Shown here: positions 12,292 through 23,452 of the stretch, one piece after another
Numbering within the stretch: the first letter of the stretch is position 1
Layout: each line of letters begins with the position of its first letter
Notes under the pieces: model-generated
What the model saw: the letters and a program-made list of their open reading frames with translations, nothing else
Databases searched by the model: none
What the model was told of the DNA's origin: nothing
Assembly (NCBI GenBank): GCA_001414345.1
Contig: LLCB01000002.1
Coordinates: 1-64,000 of the forward strand
Direction: 5' to 3'
DNA length: 64,000 nt
Source: Hymenoscyphus infarciens
Taxonomy: Eukaryota; Ascomycota; Leotiomycetes; Helotiales; Helotiaceae
Position numbers and translations under genes: made by a program

Positions 12292-13401
12292 TCAATTTTC
12301 ATTATTCTCGGCTCCAGAATCCCTCAAAGCATCCTCCCTATCCCACCTAACATATAAGTCTTCTGGAAACATCCTGGTCCTACCCGCGCGCTTCTCAAAC
12401 ACCAATTTATCTATATAACTATCATATCTGATAACAGCCTTCCCACCACCTCAACTCACCACACTAACAATTTCCTCGAGCAGTGTAGCCAACTTCATCC
12501 AACCACTCTGGTTGTCCTCTTCCCGGCTTTTAATATGAGAAACCACATCTTCAACGTCCACCTTACCAAACGTTCCTTTATAGTGGTAGGATCGCACGAG
12601 CTGAGGAGTTTAAGACACCCAGAGCTGCGGTGCAACGCCTTTGAAGTCGAGAGTTCTGTGAGAAACGCGTATTTTGATTTCGAGGGTTGATTTGAGTAGG
12701 ACCAAATCGCCCTCCTTCTTAATTTGCATCACCGAGCCGGGAAGTGTAGTATTGAGAGCCACAGACAATGATTCGAACATGCTGGCAAGACTGTCAGTAC
12801 CTTGTGCTTGGCCGATCAAGAAATTACTCTTTGTGTGTCCGTCTGTTTCGTAACGAACAATAAAGTTGAGGTTTCCAAAGCGATAGGAAATGATCCTGTG
12901 ATGTTCAGTACTTCCCTCGATTGTGTCTTTGGTGTATGCCTTCTCGAACTCATGACCATAGCCCTTGAATTCCGATGGTCCGATATCCTCATAGGTCCGG
13001 GTCTTGTCTCGACAAAATATTGCCGTATTTTTCGTGACCTCAACAGTAATAGTGAACGTTCGAAAGAAGTTTGCGAATATTGTTGCGATCCGTCACCACA
13101 TCAACAGATCGGATGTCATAGGAAGGGTTGCTGATGTACACAGCGCGAAACAATGGCTCAAGCGGATTTTCTGGATGGCGATTCTGGGCGATGTAAACAC
13201 GACCTTGGTCCATTGGTAGCTTTCGAGAACCGGTTTAGTGGACTCCAGCGAGATGGACTGCCTGGTACTGCAATTGTAGGTTTTCCTACCGGTGCGATTG
13301 TAGGAGGAGGGTTGTTTGACGTTGGTAATTGAAGCTAAGGAAGGAGTCTTGAGAAATTGGAGATCAGATCGACAGATCCCGCCTATGATGGTAGGCGTCA
13401 T
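12292..13401 (-). pseudogene. Pseudogene of the fungal 'geranylgeranyl pyrophosphate synthetase-like' family
   Basis: The minus strand carries successive blocks typical of a large family of fungal accessory proteins that are often annotated by this name, probably wrongly, without a prenyltransferase fold. In order: SSYNRTG, IAVPGSPSRWSP, PENPLEPLFRAVY, SVDVVTDRNNIRKLLS, VEVTKNTAIFCR, GYGHEFEKAYT, HHRIISYRFGNLNFIVR and MFPEDLYVRWD. The blocks switch frame at least three times (near 13300, 13240 and 13090), and two stops interrupt the last part (after QLWVS and after EIVSVVS; the first fits CAA to TAA, the second CGA to TGA). No set of introns restores the frame convincingly, so I call it dead. 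The ATG at 13401 begins a plausible N-terminus. The RIP-like stops suggest that it belonged to a duplicated family. Confidence 0.75.
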
Positions 13402-14089
13402 GATTGAGTTTGTAGCAAGTGAGACGTTGGGGAGTTTAAGAAGGACAGAAAATCATTTGAAGCAAAGTTCGAATTGAAAGAAAGAGGGATGGGAACTGTG
13501 GGCTTTTGTTTGCTTTCATTCTTTGTAGGGGGTGGTTCTGGAAGTACCCCAGTTTCGTGTGGTTACACAACTTCGGGCCAACGCTTGCTTCTTGTCTAAA
13601 TGACGAATAGAAGACCTTTATTCTTGAGAGATTTCTTGCTGTAGGCTGTGGAAATCTCTATAAACGGAAACTCGGTTAGAATGTTGACGAATAAAATCCT
13701 ACGCCTCGGCGTGGGAGGTCCTTGTTTGAGAATATGTCTGATAGGAGACTTCTACCTCTTTCTAAATCTTGACTAATTGACAGCTAAGTCTACGTTCTTT
13801 TTTTTTGCCTAGCCACTTTTTAGAAATTTTCACAAGCTTTTCTCATTTTCGTGATACTATGTAATTCTCTAACCCATCTAGCATAAAGATCTTCCAAGGC
13901 CAACCTAGAACTCACTCTTTCACCACCCGGCAGCAATCAATACTCCTAATCCACCACTCGTTCCTTCCATTTTTCTAGAAGTATGTTTGCCACGTTTAAA
14001 AACCAAGCCCCAGTCTCAAGGCAAGCAAACTTGAAGAACGACAGCTTGACAACACGAAGGCCACCCCATCAGAAACACAAACCACAGCC
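13402..14089. other. Intergenic, nothing recognised
   Basis: Pyrimidine-rich stretches and a T8 run near 13799-13806 are present, but no gene, RNA or repeat is recognised. The last 100 bp (about 14000-14089) are similar to 15030-15068 and belong to the duplicated unit described next. Confidence 0.4.
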
Positions 14090-14323
14090 ATGATCAACAT
14101 TTTTGAAAAAATAAAACTCCTTTGCGTAGCGGCCTGGAACTCCTTGAAAGCTACTTTCAGTAGAAGGTTACCATTTCAAACCCGACGTCAACCGTCAAAC
14201 ACTGCTGATGTCCCCGCCGCCCCAGCCAATTCCCAGAGCCATAACAACACCCAAAATCCTGGCAATGAGCACAGTGCACCAGTTGGCGGGTCTCTCGCTG
14301 GGACTGGGGAGCGATACCGTTAA
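14090..14323 (+). CDS. Hypothetical small protein, member a of a duplicated pair
   Basis: A 77-codon ATG frame begins MINIFEKIKLLCVAAWNSLK and continues into a Pro/Asn/Ser-rich tail. Both the upstream sequence (GACAACACGAAG...CATCA) and the first about 60 bases of coding sequence are repeated near 15090-15190, and a downstream block (TTCGGTTCGCAAGTCCCGCAG, about 14479) resembles 15327-15347. The repeat of upstream, coding and downstream blocks suggests a duplicated gene of 0.4-0.5 kb. There is no signal peptide and no known domain. The 3' gene structure is uncertain because an intron may follow. Confidence 0.35.
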   Translation: MINIFEKIKLLCVAAWNSLKATFSRRLPFQTRRQPSNTADVPAAPANSQSHNNTQNPGNEHSAPVGGSLAGTGERYR

Positions 14324-15067
14324 CGGAGAATCAGAAGTGGGCCCCCTCGTATATACTTCAACGCTCCTCTGCACCTCGAACACAGAAATGCCACCCGGTT
14401 GATTTTAAATGCCGCTAACAACTGCATAGCAAGAAAACCCTCCCGCAAAATGAGAACGTCCCAGTGGAACACATATTCGGTTCGCAAGTCCCGCAGTTAG
14501 TGATCGACGTGTTCGTCAGTTACAAATTTGAGAGAGAAGGGTGGATACATACAGAAGAATATATTTGTACTGTGGAGAGCAAAAGGGTTGAGAATCAAGA
14601 TTTGAGGAGATGTCGATTGTGTGCTTGATCGAGGCTTTGTCTTCTAGGCCCGGCATAGAAAAGACTGTTATGAAGTAGACAGTTTTGTAGCGTCGGAAAC
14701 TCCCCCTGAATACAATTTTGCTCGCTTAAGCCATTTCTACTTCCTTAGTTAAATCTTCGTGAAATTCCCCGTAAGCGTGATATCTCAATGATGAAATCCA
14801 TTCCCCTTGATTAGGCTTACAAGAGATGAGGCGCAGTGTCCAAGTACTGAAGGCTGATGATGGAAATTTGATTCAAGAGAAAGTTAGTGAGTATAGTGAT
14901 GTTTTTGTTGCTTCTTCTAGAAGTTTTGGGTGATGCCTCTAAAACGAATAGGCTAAATAAGGAGGACTCTTTCTGATTCTACTTAGAGCCGTCACGAGTG
15001 AATCCTAGAACATCTTCCAGAAACACTCTCAGTCTGCTTCCTGCTCCATAATTTATAAAACCTAAGT
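14324..15067. other. 3' part of duplicated unit a and intergenic DNA
   Basis: About 14330-14530 shows patchy similarity to about 15260-15365, so it may be a second exon or the 3' UTR of the small gene. The rest shows nothing recognisable. Confidence 0.35.
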
Positions 15068-15400
15068 TCCGGGACCAACACCAGGACAACACGAAGACGA
15101 CCGCATCACAACGCAAACCGAGATCATTGTCAACATAGTTGAGAAAATAGAAAATCTTTGGAATGAGAGGTGGAACGTCGTGAGAGAGCGTTTCAGAAGG
15201 GAGACCAATTCCACCAACACCAGCAGCTCCCACTTCAAATGTAAGACTATCTTCGGATTTCCTGCATACATTATCGGAAGTTCGCTAAACGACTTCACAG
15301 CAGCAACCATAATCCGTCGGGACAAGTGTTTGGTGCGCAGATCCCGCAATTGGACTAAGGCGTATTCGAGTGCAAATCGTTTCTTCTTCTGTGCAAAATG
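15068..15400 (+). pseudogene. Degenerate member b of the duplicated small-gene pair
   Basis: The segment IVNIVEKIENLWNERWNVV at about 15126-15180 aligns with the N-terminus of the frame at 14090, but the start methionine codon is ATC. The downstream frame is open for about 70 codons without a clear terminus shared with member a. It is probably inactive. Confidence 0.35.
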
Positions 15401-16340
15401 AGGTACTTTGGTACGGAGTGATAACTCGCTTCAATTGGAAACGGTACCGGGATGAGACTCGATTTTTGAGACCTTAAACCCTGCTTTGAGGTTGTTGTGC
15501 GGGGTGGGAGTGAATGTGAGGTTTCTTTCTTGGTCACAGGAAGAAAAATACTGTGAAGAGACTCCCGAATTCAAGTTTCTTCACTGAGTAGAACCCGGCA
15601 GACGCCTCCGCATATGGGCCATAATACCCCCCTTCTTTACTTCTCCTCGCTTTGTTTTCTTGAATGACCCCCTAGACTTCGATGCGTTACTGATAGCCCC
15701 CTTCCCCCGAACCAAGCCGGAAAAGTCGGAACACAAGAAATGAAAGGAAGAGGCGTCTCTGCTTCAAAAATGAGGGTGTACTAATGCCACACTTTTTCAA
15801 AAAGATCAACACCCTCTCCTTTCCTTTTCTCCGCCCTTCCATTCTAAAGCAGCATCCATAAAAATAATAATCTGACTCCGCAAACGCGGCAGCGCATTGC
15901 GTGTAAGCGTCTGCGGTCTATCATGTGTGACATCGGGTTGGTAAGTAGGCCATGGAGTAGGATTATGATGAAGAAGTGACGAGTTGAAGACGTCTTTCGG
16001 TTGTTGATTGGGTGAGATGTGAAACAATTAGTGAGAGTGACGTTGTACTTGATGAGTGAGACGGGAGGGCTGCTTACATTTGCATGAACTCGTTGCCGGG
16101 TGGTTGAGTGCTGACTTTGAACTTATTTGGCACTCTAGACAGGTGCGGAGAGGATAATCGTAATTCTTTTGGCAAAGGCCCGTATCTTAGAAAATCTGGA
16201 TGGAAGCAATTGTTGTTTAAACTTTTGGGATGAGATAGCGAAGATCAGCTGGTGATAAGATGGGGCTAGGAACCGAAGGGAAGGACAAGAACGGGTAGTA
16301 TTTTTGTTGTATTTATCTTACTTAGTCAGTGTAGACCTGT
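15401..16340. other. Intergenic, nothing recognised
   Basis: Normal base composition with no convincing frame, repeat or RNA. The 3' end of the HET pseudogene (minus strand) lies just beyond 16340. Confidence 0.4.
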
Positions 16341-17602
16341 TTAACTGTCGTTCATGGTGATGTGGTATACAAAGTGAAGTTTAGAAAAGCTTGGTTGAAA
16401 TAGATTTTCCCTGCCGAAATTAAATGAGTGTAATGAAATATTACTCGCATCCTTCTCCTTTCGTTCGATAGAAAAATGATACAATGAGTCGTTCAAGGCT
16501 TGTGGACAACTCTGCTGGATTGCTTCTGAAAAGCTCCGCTGAAAAGTAGAACTTCCAAAGCATTCTAGCAACACCCCTATTCTCAGATACTTGCTTGAAG
16601 TTTGTTCCACCGGCTCAAGCATTAGGTAAAAGATACACGACAATTCGTTATTATCTGCCCCAACTAGCAGATATACAGTTATTTCAGAATGATTAGATAT
16701 TTTGGCTTCATCGTCGAAGCTATACACTCCCTCGGAAATTCCGTCGCCAAGCTCGGAGCTAGGAATGGGAGATATCTTGAATGATTCGCAGAGGTTCGCA
16801 TCGCACAGAGAGCGATCCAAACTTGATGCCCGCGAACTCATTCAATCCAGATGGAACAACAGTGGCATCTACGACAGCCATTCTCAAACTTCTCCCCCAC
16901 GCACCGAGAAAACAGGCCCTCCCAACGAGGCCCATAACCAAATTGGTGCTCTGTACTTCTCAGGTCGATGACACTTTTTATCATCAGGCCCTGGTCGCGA
17001 CCATAGAAGCTGTGTCTCTATATATTTTCTCCATGAACCAGCAAGATATTGAGCACCCGTGTAGTATTCGACAAGTTTTGCTATTCCAGTTATGGCTGAA
17101 AGCTTATCACTTTCCTTGGTGAGGGTGGTTTCTGAATAACTCGATGTGCATGTAAGGACTAGAGAAAGTGAGACTCTTGATGGGTATAGAAAAAACGTGA
17201 GGTACCAATCCGTGCGGCTGTGTTTCGCAGGCGTGACTTTCCAAAGTGTAAGGTCCGTTGAGAAAGTATTCTTTCTTGCATAACCAATCCTCTTCGACAG
17301 AGTGGCCCTGCCACGATGTTATTCCGCCAGATCTTGGAATCTAAGAAACTGTATATTGAATTGCCGATTTGAACTTTTAGTTCTTTAGATCGTTGGATCG
17401 GTATCCTGTCTCCGAAATAACCTCCCTGGCCGGTTTTCGGAGCAGTTGCGGCAATGTTCAAACTTGATCCACGATTAACGTCACACATGGTGACAGATTC
17501 TCTCAGCTACGAACAAGAAAAAGGAGTCAGTGAAGCTTAAAGGGGCTGGTAATTTTCTGTAATTTGGCTAGATTCGAAGTAGATAGAAACGTACATCGTC
17601 TG

Positions 17603-17906
17603 AGTTTTGCTAAATCCCCTGACCCTTTTAACTAAATCGCCTGGTCTAATCAAATTAGAACGTTTTTCGGTCGCGAACACTACTAAGGTACAAAATCGTA
17701 TATCACTAACCCTTACCCCTAGCCCTAACCCACACCCGATCCCTAACCCTAACTAGCCCTAACCTCTAGCCACTAGCCCTAACCTCAAAAACCAGGTCAT
17801 TATCCCTTAGAATATAGAATTAGTGCTGCGCGCGCGTAATAAGAGTGCCTAATCGGGCTAAAGTCAGGCGATTTAGTCAAAAGGGTCAGGGGATTTAGCT
17901 AAAGCC
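17603..17906. mobile_element. 304-bp MITE with CCCTAA telomere-like core, MULE-like
   Basis: About 41-bp imperfect terminal inverted repeats (left begins AGTTTTGCTAAATCCCCTG; the reverse of the right end begins GGCTTTAGCTAAATCCCCTG) flank a core with at least five CCCTAA units between about 17700 and 17790 plus near variants. A 9-bp direct repeat CATCGTCTG (17594-17602 and 17907-17915) is the target duplication, a length typical of Mutator-like elements. The insertion lies within a HET-gene exon, and its removal rejoins the codons for DDPDD with the following splice donor. There is no coding capacity. Confidence 0.85.
17700..17790. repeat. Interstitial telomere-like (CCCTAA)n-rich tract
   Basis: CCCTAA/CCCTAAC units alternate with degenerate variants (CCCTTACCCCTAG, CCACTAG). 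TTAGGG is the usual telomere repeat of filamentous ascomycetes. The tract is internal to the inverted-repeat element, so it marks an element feature rather than a chromosome end. Confidence 0.85.
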
Positions 17907-17991
17907 CATCGTCTGGGTCGTCTTGAGTTCTACAAAGTGCATCAAACCACAAGTGTGACAAATGAAATTTGCGGCAATAGTCGCTGGTAAT

Positions 17992-20900
17992 CAGTGTTTT
18001 GGGTTTCCCCGCCTAATCTATTATCCTATCCTTCCTTAACGATCCTTCTCCTTCCTACCTCTATTTTAAGGCTATCCTGCCTAATCCTATCCTAATATAT
18101 TACTTCTCCTAGCTACTCTGATCCTATTCTAAAATTTGTTCTACTTATCCTTTCCTATCTAAGGTATTAGGGTGGCCTTTCCTAGCCTATAGGGGAGGCT
18201 AGGTAGGGTATATGCTAGCCTTAAATATATTATTTATAGTGTTATTAGTAGATTTAGTAGGAGTGGTGCTACCTAAGAAAAGCATGTAATATTAGTCTCT
18301 AATCGGTACCTAAAAACAGGGGTTTTACTATAGTAAATCAAGTACTTAGTAGAGCACTTAATTTAGTACTGTTTACTCCCGTTCGTATTTAAGCCTTAAC
18401 CAGTTTTTAGACAATATATTAATAATATTAATTATACTCTCTAATACCTACGTTATATAATAACATAAGACATATATATTATATATTACTCCTCTTATTG
18501 TTTATTATCTTAATTATTACTAATATAAACTACTCTTTTTTCTATAGACGTCTTAGCCTAGCTAGTACCTAAATATCCACTCCCTCTTAGTCTACCCCTT
18601 CTTAATCTACCTCTTCTTAATCTACTCCTTCTCCTTCTTAATTATTTAAGGCGATTGTTATTAATAATAGCGAATCTAACCTTATAATAGTAATATCTAG
18701 TAAAACACTTACACTTCCTAGGTAGGAAGCACTATTAATACGTATACTTAAAGTAGTAGTAGATAATACTACATTTAAGCTTATGTTAGCTTAAATTTCT
18801 AAAGAGTATTAAGAGAAGAGAGGTCGCTTCTACTATGTTAAGTACGATCTATATAGACCTAAAAAGTTAAAGAAGAGTATATAGTACTAGAAATATGCTT
18901 TAGAATTAATCTATATAAGTAAAGGTTAGTTTAAACCTTTAGGAGAGAGTGTTTATAATTAATATACTAATAACTTTGAGATCCTAACTTTAAGGGCTAA
19001 TACTAGCGTAATAGACGCTTCTAGGGGTATGTTTAGTACTCTAAGGTTTAGCACCTTATAGCGAATTCAGAGAATAAAGTAATATATCTTCGAATTAAGT
19101 ATAGTATTACGAAAGGTAGTAGAAAGACTCTATAGGAGTATTTAATAAAAGAGGAGGCTATTAATAATGTTATAAATATAACAATCTGTAGAGAGAAGGA
19201 AGGAGTAGTAAATCTTATCTTAGCTGTTAAATTTAAACCTTTCAAGAATATGCTAATTGCCTAGATTATAGTATACTAATTGTTAATATCTATTACCGTT
19301 AGTAGTATGTTTATAGAGCTTCTCTAGACTATATACCCTTCTATCTATAAGTTACTTCTTAGCTTTTCTAGTATAATATAAAGGTAGATTATTAATATAT
19401 TTAAGTATTAGAAGTAGTATATAAAAGAGGACCTATACTAAGCGATTAGTAAGATATACTTCTCTTTTGATCTTTAGACGTTACTTAATTATCTTATACT
19501 AATAGGAGTAGTAGTATACTATATTAATAAGAGTAGAAGAAACTAGTTAGTAAGTAGTGTTATTCCTAGCCCTATATATATAAGCCTACCTCTTCTATTA
19601 ACATTGTTTTCTCATTATCTACTATACTAATTTAATTTTTTTTTATATATTTAAGTAGCTCTTATAATATACTACTTAAATATTTAAAAAGTTATTACTT
19701 TAATAGTATTATTAATTTAATTTTAATTATATAGTATAGCTTAAGTTTAAGATATTAGAGCGTATATAGGCTCTAATCCTAGCTAGATAATAGGTCTTAG
19801 TATTCTTAAAATATTACAAACTAGTTTAAAACTGATAGTTTATTTTCTTAACAACTACTACGCTTCTTTTTAATGTTTTTACACTTCTAAATAGCCTTAA
19901 ACTAGGGCTATTTAATAATATAAAAATATTATAAATAAGTATAGTAGTTATTAAGAAAATAAACTCTAAACTTAACTAGAAAGTCCTAGTTTTATAGACT
20001 CTTAAGCCTTAAAAGTTAGTACTTTCTAGCTAACTTTAGGTATTACTTTTAGACCTTTATTATAATCTAATAACTTAAAAGCGCCTATATAAGAGAGAAT
20101 CAAGTAGAGTTAGTTATATAGGTTATTAAGGAGTATAATATAGGGTATAAAGTAGACTAGTTTATAACCGATAACATACTAAATAACAATACCTATCTAG
20201 ATATCGTCACTAAGAGGTTCTTACCTTACCTTACTCTTAAATAATAAAAAGCATAACGTTTATAATACCTTAGATATATTATAAATCTTAAGGCGAAAGC
20301 CTTCTTTTATAGGGCTGAATTTAATGCTTTTAAGGTAGAAAGTAATAGTACTAGATTAAATTCTAATTTAATTAAAAAGCTGAATGCTTAGCGAAAGCAT
20401 AGCTCTATTAGCAAGCTCTATAATATTGTCTATTATATTATAGAATCACCTTAACAGCGCTAATAATTTTAAGCTATAGAGAATAATTCTATAGCTTTTA
20501 AGAAGTCTTATAATCACTTACAATTAGTAAGAGATAATACTACTTAGTAGAATTCCCTTTATTCTATAATCTAGTATACTTTATAAGTATAGAGCTAAAT
20601 CGACTTATTTTACTTATATAACTCTAATACTATTTATAGGAGTAATTGTAAGGTAAAAGCCGCCTAAGCTAAATAATAATAAGACGATTATAACGCTTAA
20701 TTATCTTACGATATCCTTACTCCTAGTAATTAAGATGCTCTTAAAGAAGTTATACGAATTCTAAAGCCTTTTTATAACTATATAATATATATATAGGGTA
20801 TTAAATAGTCTGCTAATTAAGGTATAGCTTTTAATTATCTTATTACCTTAAATAGATTAGTAGAGTATATATGTAATATATAAGACGAATTTAAGATACG

Positions 20901-21954
20901 AGATAACGAAGATTATATCTGCTAATACTTTAATAATTACTAGACGAAGATTAACAAATACTTCCTTAAGACTAAGGATACTCTAGTATATTATACCTTA
21001 ATTGTAATTACTCTTAAGATGAAGTTTAAGTAGTTTTAGTATAAGTAGAGAGATATAAGTTAGTGAAAAGATACGAACTATCTAGATTTATAGGTATTGT
21101 AAGCTAATAGATATATTAGAGAGGTTTAGGTAGAATATAAGGATCTCGCGATGCCTTAAGATAACGATACTAGAGGTAAAAGGGCTTAGTCGCTAGACGA
21201 CTTTAAGAGAGATATAGATATAGTTATAATATATAACTCTATAGAGGATAATCCTCTTAATACGTAGTTCTACTAAAAGCTCTTCTACCTCGATATATAT
21301 GAAAGTTTATCTTAATACTAGTATTATATACTTAAGTTAAAAGCTATATATCGCCTTACTTAATTAGGATTAGATATAGCCTTAATTCCTATAATGAGTA
21401 GTAATTATAAGAGAGTATTCTCTTAAGCTAAACTACTTATTATAGAGTAAAGGAATTGTCTTTAACCTAATATAATAGAGGCAACTTAGTACCTTTAAGC
21501 GTAGATTATTATAAACTAAAAGTTATAAGAGAAGTAGAGAGAAAAGGACTTAGAAGGTAAGTAGTAGGATAAAGAGAATTAGGTTATTACTAATCTACTA
21601 GGATAATACTGTAATTTAGGTATAATATCTCGTCTTTTAGTAGCTTTAATAATATTATTATTTTTAATGCTTCTTAAATTAGTCTATAATATTAGTACTT
21701 TTTATTACTTTTTGCTTATTTTAATGTTTTTTACTTATACTTCCTATCCTATTCTATCCTCTCTAGCACCTCTCTTTGCCTAGCCCCCTCTTTTAGTCTT
21801 CTTTACCTCTCTTATCTAAATTTAGCATCTCTCCTACCTAATTTAGCCTAGCCTATAAGTGAAATTAGCCTATCCTCTCCTTTCCTAATAGAGAGGGGTA
21901 GCCTATCCTCTCCAGAGTGCTAGGCTGACCAAGGCGGGGAAAGCCAAAACACTG
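17992..21954. mobile_element. hAT DNA transposon, 3,963 bp, RIP-degraded
   Basis: Terminal inverted repeats CAGTGTTTTGG(G/C)TTTCCCC and a perfect 8-bp target duplication CTGGTAAT (17984-17991, 21955-21962) define the ends. CAGTG termini and 8-bp duplications are hAT hallmarks. Near 21370-21490 the plus strand reads, through stops, ALIPIMSSNYKRVFS then AKLLII and NIIEAT, the C-terminal dimerisation region of hAT transposases. The interior is very AT-rich, with Q/R codons turned into stops. CCTATCC-type words recur near both ends (subterminal repeats). It interrupts the HET gene. Confidence 0.92.
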
Positions 21955-22515
21955 CTGGTAATTATCTTGGCATTCCACAGGAACCCCAGCAGTGACTCAA
22001 GCGTTATATACTCCACTGACACCAAAATCGGATCCGTTACGAGAAGACGGCGCTCATTGTTAGAAGAGCCTAGGTGGAGCAGCGGGGTAGGAAGTTTGCA
22101 TACAATAGGACTCATCGAGCAAGATGTGCGCTTTTATAAACCCCTGACAAGCCAACTTTTGGCAAGAAGCAAGTTCTTTTCTGAGTCCATGGCAGTCGTG
22201 AACGTGTGTATCCATGGGGACTGAATTTCTGCATGTTTTGAATTAGGTCGGTTGACTAGGGCATATGGAAGTACTCAAAAACCGTGCGCTCGAACATTAG
22301 TTCAAGATACCCATCTGCCCTACGCTACAATTGTGCAAAATATTTGCGTTTTGAAGTCAGAATCTCCGTGGCCAACGTCCTGCACAGCCGGCAACCATGG
22401 CAATTGAGTCTTTCAAGTCCTCATATGTTTGGTACGAGATTCTATCCTCAGAACCAACACCCGAAGTTTCCAAATACTCCGATTTTTCCAAAAGGGTCTA
22501 GCAGTCCTTGCATAA

Positions 22516-22927
22516 GGGCCTGTTTGGCACGCATGCAATTTAATTTAGATATATGAGATTTGTGCACGAGTACAGAGTCAAAAGGTGCTTGTATATTTCT
22601 TATTATATTATAGCTTTTTCATAAGTATATTTAATTACTATTTAGCTTAACGTGTATATATTGTGTGACACGTATGAGTAGACGGCCGGCTAATAGTCGT
22701 GGAAGTGGTGGATATCTAGAGGTTAAAAGAGTATATTATCTAATCTTGGTGGTGTCTATATTGATGTATATATTTAAAGGATGTACGAGCAAAAGTACAT
22801 ACTATAATATATGCTAGCTAAACTTTGGTGTATAGCATAATCTACATGTATATATTATATATTACCTTATTATTTTTGGTGGTGTACATATTATAAAAGG
22901 ACTAATATATGCGAGCCAAACAGGCCC
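22516..22927. mobile_element. PIF/Harbinger-like MITE, copy A (412 bp)
   Basis: The termini GGGCCTGTTTGGC are inverted at both ends and flanked by TAA on each side (22513-22515, 22928-22930), the 3-bp duplication expected of PIF/Harbinger elements. The inner sequence next to the right end (CACCACCAAAAATAATAAGG) resembles copies B (35458-36525) and C (57287-63917). This copy is the least mutated of the three. Confidence 0.8.
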
Positions 22928-22930
22928 TAA

Positions 22931-23452
22931 GTCCGAGAGCGTTACTATATCTTCTGAGGACTTCAGAGGCTTGTAGGCACCGCTAGGAGTTATTTCAGGG
23001 GCATCGCAACGAGCCGAGACAGGTTGGTATATAAACAAAGAATGGAATTCAGGAGAACTGGTAGGGTGGGACATATGACGGATGAAAGTGGGAACGAGGT
23101 TGGTGGGGTTACACTGCATACCCAGGCAAGCGACACAAATAGCCTGTAGCTATGAATCGTTGGGCTTTTACGGACGTAATAAAATTGTGACCAGAGCCAA
23201 AAAGCTTGGAGGCTCCGATACGGAGTTAATTAGTAACTGATTGATCTTTTGAGGCTTTCGGTTGATACGTTGGCCACTTTACTGTTTCATATCTTCTTTG
23301 AGCTGATGTATTGTAGAACATAGGAACATGTGGGTGGTCTTGCGAATCAGATACTACTTTTCTTAAGCTCGCTGGATAAAACTTTTATGTAGCTATCCGA
23401 CTAACAAGCGAGTCTCAGGGAAAGAAAAGACGGAATTTCAATGCCTGGGTGG
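22931..23452. other. Intergenic; possible remnant on the minus strand
   Basis: A minus-strand frame at about 23119-22931 (MQCNPTNLVPTF...) may be a 5' exon cut off by MITE copy A. It ends inside the MITE. I see no family match. The remainder up to 23452 is the 3' flank of the DUF3716-like gene. Confidence 0.35.

Larger units (their letters stand above)
16341..22515 (-). pseudogene. HET-domain (heterokaryon incompatibility) gene, split by two transposons
   Basis: Read on the minus strand, a HET-family protein runs from about 22500 to 16341. N-terminal part, 22500-21963: YEDLKDSIAM, SVEYITL, NAKIIT. Next comes a hAT insertion (17992-21954), then 17983-17907 with HLWFDALCRTQDDPDD, equivalent to the family motif WIDALCI(I)QDD. 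A 304-bp inverted-repeat element (17603-17906) follows. An 88-bp intron (17507-17594, donor GTACGT, acceptor GTAG) leads to LRESVTMCDVNRGSSLNIAA and RRGLVMQERILSQRTLHFG, then TLTKESDKLSAITGIA and RAPIWLWASL. Frame breaks also occur near 22390, near 17159 and in the C-terminal part. HET proteins trigger allorecognition cell death in ascomycetes. This copy cannot be made. Confidence 0.85.

Noticed and set aside
12610..13134. A prenyl-diphosphate synthase involved in terpenoid synthesis
   Set aside because: The family name in databases is misleading; no DDxxD motifs or polyprenyl synthase fold features are present.
17700..17790. Telomere repeats marking a chromosome end or a fusion point
   Set aside because: The tract is short, degenerate and enclosed by inverted repeats with a target duplication; the HET gene continues on both sides.
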